A stretch of DNA of 64,000 nt from an uncultured bacterium (GTDB lineage: Bacteria; Cyanobacteriota; Vampirovibrionia; Gastranaerophilales; Gastranaerophilaceae). The position numbers and the translations under genes are program-made. How positions within the stretch are numbered: the stretch's first letter is position 1; the number at the start of each line of letters is the position of its first letter. The notes beneath the pieces were generated by a model that did no database searches, was not told the origin of the DNA, and saw only the letters and a program-made list of their open reading frames with translations. Where the stretch lies: contig CASEYP010000031.1 in assembly GCA_949292185.1 (NCBI GenBank), forward strand, positions 124,001 through 188,000, read 5' to 3'. This document shows positions 54,507 to 63,591 of the stretch, in pieces.

Positions 54507-56597
54507 ATGGCAAGACAAACTCCATTGGAAAAAATTAGAAACATTGGTATTGCAGCCCACATCGATGCCGGTAAAACAACTACAACAGAACGTATTTTGT
54601 TTTACACTGGTAAAACTCACAAAATCGGTGAAGTTCACGATGGTGCAGCTGTAACAGACTTTATGGAACAAGAAAGAGAACGTGGTATCACAATCCAATC
54701 AGCAGCAGTAACTGCATCTTGGAAAGGTCACCAAATCAACATCATTGATACCCCGGGACACGTTGACTTCACAATCGAAGTTGAACGTTCTCTACGTGTA
54801 TTAGACGGTGTTGTTGCTGTATTCTGCGCAGTTGGTGGTGTTCAATCACAATCTGAAACAGTTTGGAGACAAGCTAATCGTTATGAAGTACCTCGTATGG
54901 TATTCGTTAACAAAATGGATAGAACAGGTGCTGATTTCTACAGAGTTGTAGATCAAATTAAAACAAGATTAGGAGCTAACGCTGTTCCTATCCAATTACC
55001 TATCGGTGCTGAAGATAAATTTACAGGTTTAATTGACCTTATGACAATGAAATCTGAAATTTATACTAACGATTTAGGTACAGATATTAAAGAAGGTGAT
55101 ATTCCTGCTGATATGGCTGACAAAGCTAAAGAATATCACGATGCTATGGTTGAAGCTATTGCTTCTGAAGATGACGCTTTAATGGAAAAATATTTTGAAG
55201 ATCCAGATTCAATCACAGTTGATGAATTAAAAGCTGCATTAAGAAAAGCTGTTTGCAACAACAAAATCGTTCCTGTAACTTGCGGTACAGCATTCAAAAA
55301 CAAAGGTGTTCAATTATTATTAAATGCCGTTGTTGATTATATGCCATCACCTGTTGATGTTAAAGCTATCGAAGGTGAATTAGAAGATGGTACAAAAACT
55401 GAAAGACATTCTTCTGATGATGAACCATTTGCAGCTTTAGCATTCAAAGTTATGACAGACCCATTCGTTGGTCGTTTAACTTTCTTAAGAGTATATTCTG
55501 GTAAGATCACAGCTGGTTCTTATGTTTTGAATGCTACTAACGGAAAGAAAGAACGTATTTCAAGACTTGTAAGAATGTATGCTGATCAAAGAATTGAAGA
55601 ATCTGAAGTATACGCTGGTGATATTTGTGCAGCTGTAGGTTTGAAAGACACAACTACAGGTGATACATTGTGTGATGAAAAAGCTCCAATTATCTTGGAA
55701 AGAATGACATTCCCTGAACCTGTTATTTCTGTTGCTATTGAACCAAAAACAAAAGCAGACCAAGATAAAATGGCAATCGCACTTCAAAAACTTGCTGAAG
55801 AAGATCCTTCATTCAGAGTTAAATCAGATGAAGAAACTGGTCAAACAATTATTTCAGGTATGGGTGAACTTCACTTGGATATCATTGTTGACCGTATGTT
55901 AAGAGAATTCAAAGTAGAAGCTAATATCGGTAAACCTCAAGTTGCTTACAGAGAAACAATTAGAGGAACAGCTGATCAAGATTCTAAATTCGCTCGTCAG
56001 TCAGGTGGTAAAGGTCAATACGGACACGTTAAAATCAAAATTTCACCAGCTGAAGAAGGCGCAGGTTTTGTATTCGAAAACAAAATCGTTGGTGGTGCTA
56101 TTCCTAAAGAATACATTGAACCGGCAAGAAAAGGTATGGAAGAAGCATTGGAAGGCGGTATCTTAGCCGGATATCCAATGATCGACGTTAAAGTTGAACT
56201 TTACGATGGATCTTACCACGAAGTCGATTCTTCTGAAATGGCATTCAAAATTGCAGGTTCTATGGCAATTAAAGAAGGTACTAAGAAAGCTCAACCTTGT
56301 ATCCTTGAACCAATGATGAAAGTAGAAGTTGAAATTCCTGAAGAATTCACTGGTACAATCATCGGTGATATTTCAAGAAGACGTGGTAGAGTTGAAGGTC
56401 AAGAACCTTTAGGTAACACAGGTAACGTAATTGTTAGAGCTTTAGTTCCTCTAGCTAATATGTTCGGTTATGCTACAGATTTGAGATCTAATACTCAAGG
56501 TCGTGGTACATTCTCTATGGAATTCAAATGCTACGAACAAGTACCTAAAAATATCGAAGAGGAAATTATTTCTAAATCAGGAGCTGCTAAAGCTTAA
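54507..56597 (+). CDS. fusA: Elongation factor G
   Basis: Translocase GTPase, 696 aa, normal length. G1 [15 protein letters not shown] (residues 17-31), switch [14 protein letters not shown]3 DTPGHVDF, G4 NKMDRTGAD, then EF-Tu-like domain 2 ([15 protein letters not shown]), domain IV ([23 protein letters not shown]) and domain V ending RGRGTFSM-like. Codon use is more optimal than in its neighbours, as expected for a highly expressed gene. It stands alone and not in a str operon, which suggests it was separated from rpsL/rpsG/tuf. Confidence 0.97.
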   Translation: MARQTPLEKIRNIGIAAHIDAGKTTTTERILFYTGKTHKIGEVHDGAAVTDFMEQERERGITIQSAAVTASWKGHQINIIDTPGHVDFTIEVERSLRVLDGVVAVFCAVGGVQSQSETVWRQANRYEVPRMVFVNKMDRTGADFYRVVDQIKTRLGANAVPIQLPIGAEDKFTGLIDLMTMKSEIYTNDLGTDIKEGDIPADMADKAKEYHDAMVEAIASEDDALMEKYFEDPDSITVDELKAALRKAVCNNKIVPVTCGTAFKNKGVQLLLNAVVDYMPSPVDVKAIEGELEDGTKTERHSSDDEPFAALAFKVMTDPFVGRLTFLRVYSGKITAGSYVLNATNGKKERISRLVRMYADQRIEESEVYAGDICAAVGLKDTTTGDTLCDEKAPIILERMTFPEPVISVAIEPKTKADQDKMAIALQKLAEEDPSFRVKSDEETGQTIISGMGELHLDIIVDRMLREFKVEANIGKPQVAYRETIRGTADQDSKFARQSGGKGQYGHVKIKISPAEEGAGFVFENKIVGGAIPKEYIEPARKGMEEALEGGILAGYPMIDVKVELYDGSYHEVDSSEMAFKIAGSMAIKEGTKKAQPCILEPMMKVEVEIPEEFTGTIIGDISRRRGRVEGQEPLGNTGNVIVRALVPLANMFGYATDLRSNTQGRGTFSMEFKCYEQVPKNIEEEIISKSGAAKA

Positions 56598-56618
56598 TTC
56601 TGATAAAGATATAAATGT

Positions 56619-56660
56619 AAAACGAACCGAAGATTTAAAAATCTTCGGTTCGTTTTTTAT
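56619..56660 (+). terminator. Rho-independent terminator of fusA
   Basis: AAAACGAACCGAAGAT (56619-56634) pairs with ATCTTCGGTTCGTTTT (56641-56656), followed by a T run. It can also stop the convergent gene at 56685. Confidence 0.9.
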
Positions 56661-56684
56661 TAAAAATAAGCTATTTACTATTTA

Positions 56685-57083
56685 CTATTTGCTGCTGCCA
56701 ATACCACCGTATACAAAATCGTTTTTAATTGCAGTCATTAACAATTTTTGCCAAGTGTTTTCATAAGATTGAATTTCATTTAATTGAGTTTCAAGATTTT
56801 CTTTTTCGATATCTAATTGAGATTCCCAAGAATTTATATTTGCAAGTTCAAATTCATGATCATTTTGCAATTCAAGTAACATTTGAGAATACTCATCTGT
56901 ACCATAACCATAATTTTCATCATAATACAATGCACTTAACTTTGTATTATATTCCTGTTGTTCAGTTGCAGATTGTTTAGATGCAGACAATTGTTTCATC
57001 TGAACATCTGATAATTTTGAACTGATTGCGCTTTTTTGTTTAGTGTAGAATAACAATTTTTCTTGTAAATTTGAAATAGCCAT
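56685..57083 (-). CDS. Coiled-coil protein of unknown function
   Basis: 132 aa, almost entirely helical with heptad-like repeats (LQEKLLFYTKQKSAISSKLSDVQ and a C-terminal coil), and a Tyr/Gly-rich break (YDENYGYGTDEY) in the middle. GAGGACAG precedes the ATG. The pattern recalls a helical hairpin, such as small secreted or scaffold proteins, but no family is recognised. No signal peptide. Confidence 0.6.
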   Translation of the reverse strand: MAISNLQEKLLFYTKQKSAISSKLSDVQMKQLSASKQSATEQQEYNTKLSALYYDENYGYGTDEYSQMLLELQNDHEFELANINSWESQLDIEKENLETQLNEIQSYENTWQKLLMTAIKNDFVYGGIGSSK

Positions 57084-57180
57084 AACTCTGTCCTCTTATT
57101 TTTTAACTCTCTTAAATATATAAAGTATTTTTTTATCAGAGAATTTCAGAGTTAATACATTCTGTAACATTTGTTCACAA

Positions 57181-57702
57181 TCAAACCAAATGATATTTGT
57201 TATTAGCTTTCAATTTATTGTATTTATCTAAATCCCTATATTTAATAACCTTTGCCGGATTACCTGCAACAACAGCGCACTTAGGAACATCCTTTGTAAC
57301 AACAGCACCTAGTGCAACAACTGCACCTTCACCAATTCGTACACCAGGTACAACCGAAACACGTGCACCCAACCATACATTATCTTCAATAACAACCTTT
57401 CGTTTTATATAAGTAGAATCATAAGGAAGACTTTTGGGACTATAATAATTATGATTGGCCGACCAAATCAATACTTCACGACCAAAAGAAACATTATTCC
57501 CTACAACAATGCCCCCTTGACCTGATAAAATTGAATTTGCCCCAATCCTAACATTTTCACCAATAGAAATATTTTTTGGCTCTACTAATTTTACCCCACA
57601 AGCAAATATTACCCTATTTCCACAACTTTTTAATCTTCTTTTAAAAAGTAAATATCTAAAAAATCTTATCTTTAAAAATTTTTCTATTTTAAAATTTTTC
57701 AT
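57181..57702 (-). CDS. Hexapeptide-repeat O-acetyltransferase
   Basis: 173 aa left-handed beta-helix acyltransferase of the WcaF/maltose-acetyltransferase group, transferring acetyl from acetyl-CoA to a sugar. The coils are visible as repeated I/V-G/x-x-N/G units, with the catalytic His in SANHNYY, and end with the family signature [23 protein letters not shown], then AVVTKDVP and [12 protein letters not shown] basic N-terminus precedes the helix. It is orphaned from any polysaccharide operon here, so it likely decorates a surface glycan. Confidence 0.88.
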   Translation of the reverse strand: MKNFKIEKFLKIRFFRYLLFKRRLKSCGNRVIFACGVKLVEPKNISIGENVRIGANSILSGQGGIVVGNNVSFGREVLIWSANHNYYSPKSLPYDSTYIKRKVVIEDNVWLGARVSVVPGVRIGEGAVVALGAVVTKDVPKCAVVAGNPAKVIKYRDLDKYNKLKANNKYHLV

Positions 57703-57788
57703 AAACTTAAATATTTAAACCTCATTTATTCCTAAACTTAATATACAACAAAAATATACAAATTAATCCTGAAAAACTAATATACACA

Positions 57789-57816
57789 TTGACAAAATAA
57801 AAAAAATAATTATATC
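57789..57816 (+). promoter_or_regulatory. Promoter for a leaderless transcript
   Basis: A perfect TTGACA (57789-57794) and TATATC (57811-57816), spacing 16 bp; the -10 ends exactly 7 bases before the ATG at 57823. Confidence 0.6.
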
Positions 57817-57822
57817 AAAAGT

Positions 57823-58194
57823 ATGCAATGGAGTGATTTATTTAATTTCAACAAAAAATGTACACATAGTAAAGTTCCAATACAAGATGATATTGGCTAT
57901 TGCCCCGATTGTGGAGAACTTATAGAAAATCATTGGTATATAACAAGATGTGGCTGCTGCGGAGTAAAAGAAAGAGCAACCATTAGAAATGGTGAAGTTG
58001 TTCCTGCAGATAGTTTTTGTCATAACTGTGGCAGTAAAACTTACACTGTTGAAGAAATAGCAAAAATTGATTGCATTAACATAAATTATGCAATATTAGT
58101 AAGAGAAATTATTAAAAATGAAATAACTGAATATACGCAAAGTTGGCAAGATGCTATGCAAACATCAGGTTACACACCGAAATTGCTGCGATAA
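57823..58194 (+). CDS. Zinc-ribbon protein of unknown function
   Basis: 123 aa with three Cys-pair knuckles, CPDCG (about residue 27), CGCCG (about 44) and CHNCG (about 66), giving one or two zinc ribbons. The C-terminal third is helical and charged. Its last 41 bases overlap the 3' end of the convergent spmB-like gene. The -10 box is at the leaderless position and there is no ribosome site. Not recognised beyond the metal sites; nucleic-acid or protein binding is possible. Confidence 0.7.
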   Translation: MQWSDLFNFNKKCTHSKVPIQDDIGYCPDCGELIENHWYITRCGCCGVKERATIRNGEVVPADSFCHNCGSKTYTVEEIAKIDCININYAILVREIIKNEITEYTQSWQDAMQTSGYTPKLLR

Positions 58195-58690
58195 TACCAA
58201 TTAAATCTGCAAGAAGTCCAACTATTAGTGCATACCTAATCTTTGAAATTCCAACTGCGCCAAAATAAACTGCCAAAACATAAAAAGTAGTTTCACTGCT
58301 GCCAACCATAACAGCTGCGAGTTTTGTTGCATAAGAATCAGGGCCAAGATTACTTGCAATATCAGAAAAAATACCTAAAGCACCTGAGCCTGATAATGAT
58401 CTTACAATCATTAAAGGTAAAGTATCAGCCGGAACATTAAACTTATTTAATACAGGTGCCATAACATGAGCCAGCATATCAATTGCCCCACTAGCTCTTA
58501 ACATTGAAACACCCACAATTATTGCAACCAGATATGGAATAATTCTCACAGCAACCCTAAATCCATCTTTTGCACCTTCTGTGAATTCCTCATATAAAGG
58601 AACTTTTTTTACTAACCCCATTGTCAAAACAACAATCAAAATAAACGGTAATGCCCATAGTGAAATTAAATTAAGAAGCTTTGCGAACAT
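58154..58690 (-). CDS. spmB: SpmB-like membrane protein (nucleoside recognition domain)
   Basis: 178 aa, hydrophobic with about five TM segments. Matches the SpmB half of the SpmA/SpmB pair, called spore maturation proteins in Bacillus but widespread in non-sporulating bacteria; the gate-domain motif VRSLSGSGALGIF and GSSETTFYVLAVYFG are clear. ATG 58690 is chosen because AAAGGAG lies 9 bases before it; the ATG at 58699 sits too close to it. It overlaps the end of spmA, so the two are coupled. The transported molecule is unknown. Confidence 0.85.
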   Translation of the reverse strand: MFAKLLNLISLWALPFILIVVLTMGLVKKVPLYEEFTEGAKDGFRVAVRIIPYLVAIIVGVSMLRASGAIDMLAHVMAPVLNKFNVPADTLPLMIVRSLSGSGALGIFSDIASNLGPDSYATKLAAVMVGSSETTFYVLAVYFGAVGISKIRYALIVGLLADLIGIIAAISVCNLMFA

Positions 58691-59300
58691 TATTCTCATC
58701 TCCTTTATTTTGTCTCACTACCTGCGGTTTAAAAAATCTTTGACCTAATTTTGCCAAAATTATTGCAGATATAAAAGATATTAATGTAACCAAAAAAGTT
58801 GGTGCAATAATTTCAGTAGGATTTTTATAACCAATTCCAACCAAAACCGCAATAACAGTTGCCGGTATTAATTGAAAACCTGCCGTATTCATACCTAAAA
58901 ATAGACACATAGAATTTGATGCAGAAGATTTATCTTTATTTTCTTTTTGCATCTCTTCCATTGCCCTTATTCCAAATGGTGTCGCTGCATTTGCCAATCC
59001 AAAAGCATTTGCCGTAAAATTCATAGCAACATCTCCTATTGCAGGAGAATCAGGTGGTAATTCATTAAATAAGAATTTTGTAATAGGTTTTATTACTTTT
59101 GCAATAAATTTAATCAATCCTGACTTTTCTGCAATACGCATAATTCCAAGCCAAAACGCCATTATTCCAATCAATGAAAATGCTATTTTTACGGATAATT
59201 CAGCACCTGACATTACAGAATTGATTACATCTTGCAACTTCCCGTTTAATGCCCCAATAACAATTGATATAACTATTAAAAAATAGAAAATATAATTCAT
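58671..59300 (-). CDS. spmA: SpmA-like membrane protein (nucleoside recognition domain)
   Basis: 209 aa with four to five TM segments and the paired gate motif (AIGDVAMNFTANAFGLANAATPFGIRAMEEM), then NSMCLFLGMNTAGFQLIP and a C-terminal membrane part. The C-terminus, ending near NKGDENNVRKAS, overlaps the start of spmB by about 20 bases. Nothing in the window suggests sporulation, so the pair more likely forms a transport or gate complex in the inner membrane. Confidence 0.85.
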   Translation of the reverse strand: MNYIFYFLIVISIVIGALNGKLQDVINSVMSGAELSVKIAFSLIGIMAFWLGIMRIAEKSGLIKFIAKVIKPITKFLFNELPPDSPAIGDVAMNFTANAFGLANAATPFGIRAMEEMQKENKDKSSASNSMCLFLGMNTAGFQLIPATVIAVLVGIGYKNPTEIIAPTFLVTLISFISAIILAKLGQRFFKPQVVRQNKGDENNVRKAS

Positions 59301-59346
59301 AAATCAATTAAAGCATTAAATTTTCTATCGGTCAATGAATAAAATT

Positions 59347-59946
59347 CTAATGTTCAAAATACTGCATCATCATTTCTTGAATTAATTTAGCCATTTTTGC
59401 AGCACCTTCTTTAACTATTTTAGGGGAATGTATCCTTTGCATTTCATAAGAATAAGCCTCTCCATAAGTCTTTTTCAAATTCTCACCAAGAATAACAGAC
59501 TCAGCCGCCTCATCGGCCTTAAGATATGAATTCTCTACTTTTAGTTTATGATTAGGAGTATCTGCAATCCTATTTAATAATTTTGACAAATATGAAAACA
59601 TAAATAAATTATCATCATTTAATGCCAATTCTTTATTTGCTTCATTGATATATACTTGGTAATCTATGTTCTTTGCGTATCCCTCCTGAACAACATCTTT
59701 CGAAATTGCCAAACTTAACATATTTGGATAAATCGGATGAGAATAATTTTTTAAACCTGTTCTTTTAACATTATCTCTAAATTCTGTTAAATCTTTGCCA
59801 TCAATATCATCTGAAAGCTGAATATTTAAAAAATGTTCATCCTCAAGTTCATTAAAATCGCAATGCTCACCATCATTTTCAAAATTTTGTCTATACCTGC
59901 GTACTTCATAACCTGCATTCTTTATACCGGTAAAATTTATTTGCAT
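59347..59946 (-). CDS. Unknown protein starting with an INFTG motif
   Basis: 199 aa, no TM segment, mixed helix and acidic patches. It begins MQINFTGIK, the clearest copy of the short N-terminal motif seen in other proteins here. The remainder (YEVRRYRQNF near residue 14, then LNIQLSDDIDGK) is not recognised. No good ribosome site is seen. It is a single gene between spmAB and the pgk terminator. Confidence 0.6.
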   Translation of the reverse strand: MQINFTGIKNAGYEVRRYRQNFENDGEHCDFNELEDEHFLNIQLSDDIDGKDLTEFRDNVKRTGLKNYSHPIYPNMLSLAISKDVVQEGYAKNIDYQVYINEANKELALNDDNLFMFSYLSKLLNRIADTPNHKLKVENSYLKADEAAESVILGENLKKTYGEAYSYEMQRIHSPKIVKEGAAKMAKLIQEMMMQYFEH

Positions 59947-60016
59947 TTTATTATAATATCCCTATATCTAATATCAAACATTTATTATAAAACCGAACAA
60001 AAAAAATTTTGCACTA

Positions 60017-60055
60017 AAAAAGGCAAAATATATAAAATATTTTGCCTTTTTCTAT
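60017..60055 (-). terminator. Rho-independent terminator of pgk
   Basis: AAAAAGGCAAAATA (60017-60030) pairs with TATTTTGCCTTTTT (60038-60051). On the minus strand the left arm ends in a run of T residues. Confidence 0.8.
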
Positions 60056-60075
60056 TTTATTTACACAATAACTAA

Positions 60076-61278
60076 TTATGCTTCATCTAAAGCAGCAACA
60101 CCTGGCAATACTTTACCTTCAATGAATTCTAAAGATGCACCGCCACCAGTTGAAACATGTGTGAAATCTTCAGCCTTGCAGAATTTCTTAGCAGCAGAAA
60201 CTGAATCGCCACCACCGATAACAGATACAGCACCGTTTTTAGTAGCTTCAACAATAGCTTCTAATACAGCTTTTGTACCATCTGCAAATTTTGGATTTTC
60301 GAATGCGCCTACAGGACCATTCATTAAAATTGTCTTTGAAGTTTTTAATACTTCAGCAAAGGCTTTTCTTGATTCAGGACCAGCATCCACACCTTCAAAT
60401 CCGTCTGGGATTTCATTAATTTTTACAAATTTATTTGTTCCGTTTCCAGAAAAATCATCTGTCGCTAATACATCTGTAGCCATTACAAGTTTTACACCTT
60501 TATCAGCAGCTTTTTTCTCAATAGCTTTTGCTACATCTAATTGGTCATCTTCACAAATAGAATTACCAATTTTACCGCCGTTAGCTTTTACAAATGTATA
60601 AGCCATACCACCACCGATAATTAAGTTATCTACTTTATCGATTAAGTTTTCTAAAACACCAATTTTAGAAGAAACTTTAGCACCACCTACAACTGCTGTG
60701 AATGGGTGAGTTGGATTATCCAAAGCTTGTGATAAGCATCTGATTTCTTTTTCCATCAATAAACCTGCTACAGCCGGTTTTAGAATATGAGCAACTTTTG
60801 CTGTTGAAGTGTGTTTTCTATGTGCTGCACCAAATGCATCATTTACATAAAAATCACCTAATTTTGCAAGTTCATTAGCAAATGTCATATCATCATCTTT
60901 TGCTTCTTCTTCTTTATAGAATCTGATATTTTCTAATAATGCTACTTGACCATCTTTTAATGCTTCTAATTCTTTATCTGCACCTTTACCTACAGGTGAT
61001 TTTACAAATAATACATCTTCACCTAAAACTTTTGACATATATTTTGCTACAGGTTCTAGTGAAAATTCCATATTCCATTCACCTTTTGGTCTGCCTAAGT
61101 GTGCCATTAAAATAATTTTTGCACCTTTATCTTTCAAGAATTTTACTGTAGGCAAAATTGCTTGAATTCTTGTATCATCAGTTACATTTTTGTCTGCATC
61201 TAAAGGTACATTTACATCAACCCTTACTAATGCTCTTTTTCCCTTGATATCACCAAGGTCTTTAATTGATTTTTTCAT
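60076..61278 (-). CDS. pgk: Phosphoglycerate kinase
   Basis: Glycolytic enzyme transferring phosphate between 1,3-bisphosphoglycerate and ADP. 400 aa, normal. VDVNVPLD and HLGRPKG in the N-domain, AFGAAHRKHTST, GGAKVSSKIGVL, NGPVGAFENPKFADGT and GGGDSVSA in the C-domain. GAAGGAGAAC before ATG 61278 fixes the start; an upstream ATG at 61308 is rejected. It stands alone instead of with gap or tpiA, and has a good terminator. Confidence 0.97.
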   Translation of the reverse strand: MKKSIKDLGDIKGKRALVRVDVNVPLDADKNVTDDTRIQAILPTVKFLKDKGAKIILMAHLGRPKGEWNMEFSLEPVAKYMSKVLGEDVLFVKSPVGKGADKELEALKDGQVALLENIRFYKEEEAKDDDMTFANELAKLGDFYVNDAFGAAHRKHTSTAKVAHILKPAVAGLLMEKEIRCLSQALDNPTHPFTAVVGGAKVSSKIGVLENLIDKVDNLIIGGGMAYTFVKANGGKIGNSICEDDQLDVAKAIEKKAADKGVKLVMATDVLATDDFSGNGTNKFVKINEIPDGFEGVDAGPESRKAFAEVLKTSKTILMNGPVGAFENPKFADGTKAVLEAIVEATKNGAVSVIGGGDSVSAAKKFCKAEDFTHVSTGGGASLEFIEGKVLPGVAALDEA

Positions 61279-61450
61279 ATCTGTTCTCCTTCTTCTATGG
61301 TGTACCACAGCATGTATATTCTACAAAAAACATAACAGAATGTAAAAATTTAATTCAAAATACTAAAGATTATATTTAAATTTTCCGAAACAAAAAATGT
61401 TGACTTTTCCCAAAAAGTCATTAAAACATTCACAAGAAAGGTGTGTATCT

Positions 61451-61966
61451 ATGTCCGTAAATTCAATATCAACATCATCAAGCTTTGGTTATGTCGATAC
61501 AAGTCAATGTTCAAACAAGCTAAGTGACTCCACAAAAAGAAAACTACAAGCTCTTGGGATTGACCCGTCTTCAGTAACCTCAGAAACCCAAGCTCAAGCA
61601 CTTATTGCAAGTGCACAACAAAAACAACAAATTCAACAAACGAAACCAAACGATAATAACAAACAAGTTAATTCAAGCGAATCAGAATTAATTTCACAAG
61701 CAAAAACCCTTGCTTCAAAAATGGGAGTAAGTGTTTCCTCTAACGAAACACTATCTGATATTTTGAGTTCATTATCCAGTAAAATAAGTTCAATGAGCGC
61801 AGAAGCAAACGGTGACACAACAAAAATCCAAGATATAAAACAATTTCAATCTGAATTATTTTCTATTCAAAGTCAATATTCCAGTGTTCAACAAAGCGAT
61901 AATAATTTATTTTCGGCAATGAATATGACCGCTAATATGAATAAGTATATTCTTGGATTATCTTAA
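61451..61966 (+). CDS. Ser/Gln-rich protein of unknown function
   Basis: 171 aa, mainly Ser, Gln, Asn and Lys, with a coiled second half and no TM segment. AAGAAAGG lies before ATG 61451; the longer frame from 61397 is not supported. Its N-terminus (SSSFGYVDTS) fits the recurrent Phe-Gly motif. A low-complexity QQKQQIQQ stretch lies near residue 57. It is followed by a terminator. Function unknown; a scaffold or surface-associated role is only a guess. Confidence 0.6.
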   Translation: MSVNSISTSSSFGYVDTSQCSNKLSDSTKRKLQALGIDPSSVTSETQAQALIASAQQKQQIQQTKPNDNNKQVNSSESELISQAKTLASKMGVSVSSNETLSDILSSLSSKISSMSAEANGDTTKIQDIKQFQSELFSIQSQYSSVQQSDNNLFSAMNMTANMNKYILGLS

Positions 61967-61990
61967 AAATTTTACCGTTCATTTATTATG

Positions 61991-62020
61991 AAAATTCTCA
62001 CATATCAGTGGGGATTTTTA
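61991..62020 (+). terminator. Rho-independent terminator after the Ser-rich gene
   Basis: AAAATTCTCAC (61991-62001) pairs with GTGGGGATTTT (62008-62018), with two G-T pairs, followed by T-rich sequence. Confidence 0.7.
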
Positions 62021-62033
62021 TTATATATTTTTA

Positions 62034-62062
62034 TTGACATCAAGTCTGCAAGGATATATCAT
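62034..62062 (+). promoter_or_regulatory. Promoter of the zinc-ribbon membrane protein gene
   Basis: TTGACA (62034-62039) and TATCAT (62057-62062) are spaced 17 bp. The start near 62069 leaves a leader with TAGGAG before ATG 62101. Confidence 0.7.
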
Positions 62063-62100
62063 TTAAGAGATAGTTAATTAAATTCAATAGGAGCTTTATA

Positions 62101-62529
62101 ATGGAAAATTCAGAAAAAAAATTGTGTCCTTTTTGCAATGCAGAACTTGATGCCAACGCTAAAAAATGTAAATTTTGCGGAGAATGGGTTTGTCAAAAAG
62201 AAGATGAACTTCCACAAGAATTGAAACATTTTAACTGGGGCGCATTTTTGATGAACTGGATTTGGGGAATTATGCATAGAAAATATATTACACTACTTTA
62301 TTTTCCAGCATGCCTAATTCCTATAATTGGTCCTATTGCAATTTCTATATGGTTTGGGTTTGCTGGAAACAAATGGGCCTGGGAATCTAAAAATTGGGAT
62401 AGCATAGAAAAATTTAATGAATGCCAACAAAATTGGGTTAAAATTTGGTTTATCCTAGCGGCTTTAGGAATAATATTTGCAATTAAAACAGTGTTGATTT
62501 TGGTACTTATTGGTAATGCGCAAGTTTAA
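62101..62529 (+). CDS. Zinc-ribbon membrane protein
   Basis: 142 aa. An N-terminal zinc ribbon (CPFCNAELDANAKKCKFCGEW, four Cys) is followed by a membrane domain with FNWGAFLMNWIWGIMHRKYITLLYFP (around residues 44-69), a hydrophobic segment LIPIIGPIAISIWFGFAGNKWAW, and a C-terminal TM. The pattern matches a family often labelled DUF2628-like. Function unknown. It is the first of two genes; the next starts 18 bases after its stop. Confidence 0.7.
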   Translation: MENSEKKLCPFCNAELDANAKKCKFCGEWVCQKEDELPQELKHFNWGAFLMNWIWGIMHRKYITLLYFPACLIPIIGPIAISIWFGFAGNKWAWESKNWDSIEKFNECQQNWVKIWFILAALGIIFAIKTVLILVLIGNAQV

Positions 62530-62547
62530 CCTTTTATGGAGTAGGTT

Positions 62548-63477
62548 GTGAATAAAAAAAATTTAACTGTAATAATACTTTTAGTTTTGGCTTTTCTATG
62601 TGTGATTTACAACAACAAAATATCTAGCGTTTTTAAACCAAAATCACCAGAAACAAAGCCAAGTATAAAAACTGAAAACAATATCGAACCGACTGTAGAA
62701 GATGATAAAAATCTTATTGAAATTCCAATAAATTCTCCTACAGAATTGAGTTACAAATTAAAGGAAAATATTTACGCCGAAAGAATATATTATGTTCAAC
62801 ACTCAATATTTCGCTCTTCATCATACAGTCCAACAGATGCGATTTTTGGAAATATCGTAAGCGGCAAGCCTTGGATGGCAAATGATATTTGTAAAGATTG
62901 GCAAACAAAAGCGAGCAAGATAGATGGACCATCTGAAGAAGCAAGATTTATAAACAACCCTGCAATTCTTGTAGCAATAGAATACCCGTTTAGTTTCAGT
63001 AACTTTAAAGATAAATCTTGGTGCACAGATCCTACATCAACTATGATGCCTCAAAAAGTTACTTATGAAAAATTAAAAAAAGAAATCTCTGTATATTATA
63101 AAAGACTACCGTTTGAGACAGAAAATAACCACTCTTTTTACACCTTTAACGGACTAAATGCAAGAGATCTTGGATACAAATACGCTTACATAGATCCACT
63201 AAAATCGACTTATGATAAACTGATATTTCAAAATGAACCCAATATGTCAAATGAAATCGTTAGATTTGAAAACTTCATTCATCTTGGTTCATCATGCCAG
63301 GTACCAGGAGGCTGTAATAACGGTTCTCCAAGACAACCTTATCTAGAATTTAAACAAAAAAATACAAATTATACACAAAAAAATGGAGAAATATATATAA
63401 AACTTTGGCGCTACAAACCATCTTCTCCATCTAAAAAAGCCGATATAACAGAAAGAATTATTATTCAAGAATACTAA
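62548..63477 (+). CDS. Membrane-anchored protein of unknown function
   Basis: 309 aa with an N-terminal TM or signal anchor (VIILLVLAFLCVIYN, residues 8-22), a Lys/Pro/Glu-rich linker and a globular domain outside the cytoplasm containing four Cys (for example SWCTDP and CQVPGGC) that may form disulfides. It starts at GTG with GGAG 7 bases upstream. It is not recognised. Its position directly after the zinc-ribbon membrane gene suggests one transcript. Confidence 0.6.
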   Translation: MNKKNLTVIILLVLAFLCVIYNNKISSVFKPKSPETKPSIKTENNIEPTVEDDKNLIEIPINSPTELSYKLKENIYAERIYYVQHSIFRSSSYSPTDAIFGNIVSGKPWMANDICKDWQTKASKIDGPSEEARFINNPAILVAIEYPFSFSNFKDKSWCTDPTSTMMPQKVTYEKLKKEISVYYKRLPFETENNHSFYTFNGLNARDLGYKYAYIDPLKSTYDKLIFQNEPNMSNEIVRFENFIHLGSSCQVPGGCNNGSPRQPYLEFKQKNTNYTQKNGEIYIKLWRYKPSSPSKKADITERIIIQEY

Positions 63478-63514
63478 AGGCGAAATTTGTGGTATATTAT
63501 TTGTATAAAAATAT

Positions 63515-63587
<73 letters not shown>

Positions 63588-63591
63588 GTTT

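Noticed and set aside
58154-59300. Evidence of sporulation from spmA/spmB
   Set aside because: The pair is common in non-sporulating bacteria, and no other spore gene is in the window.
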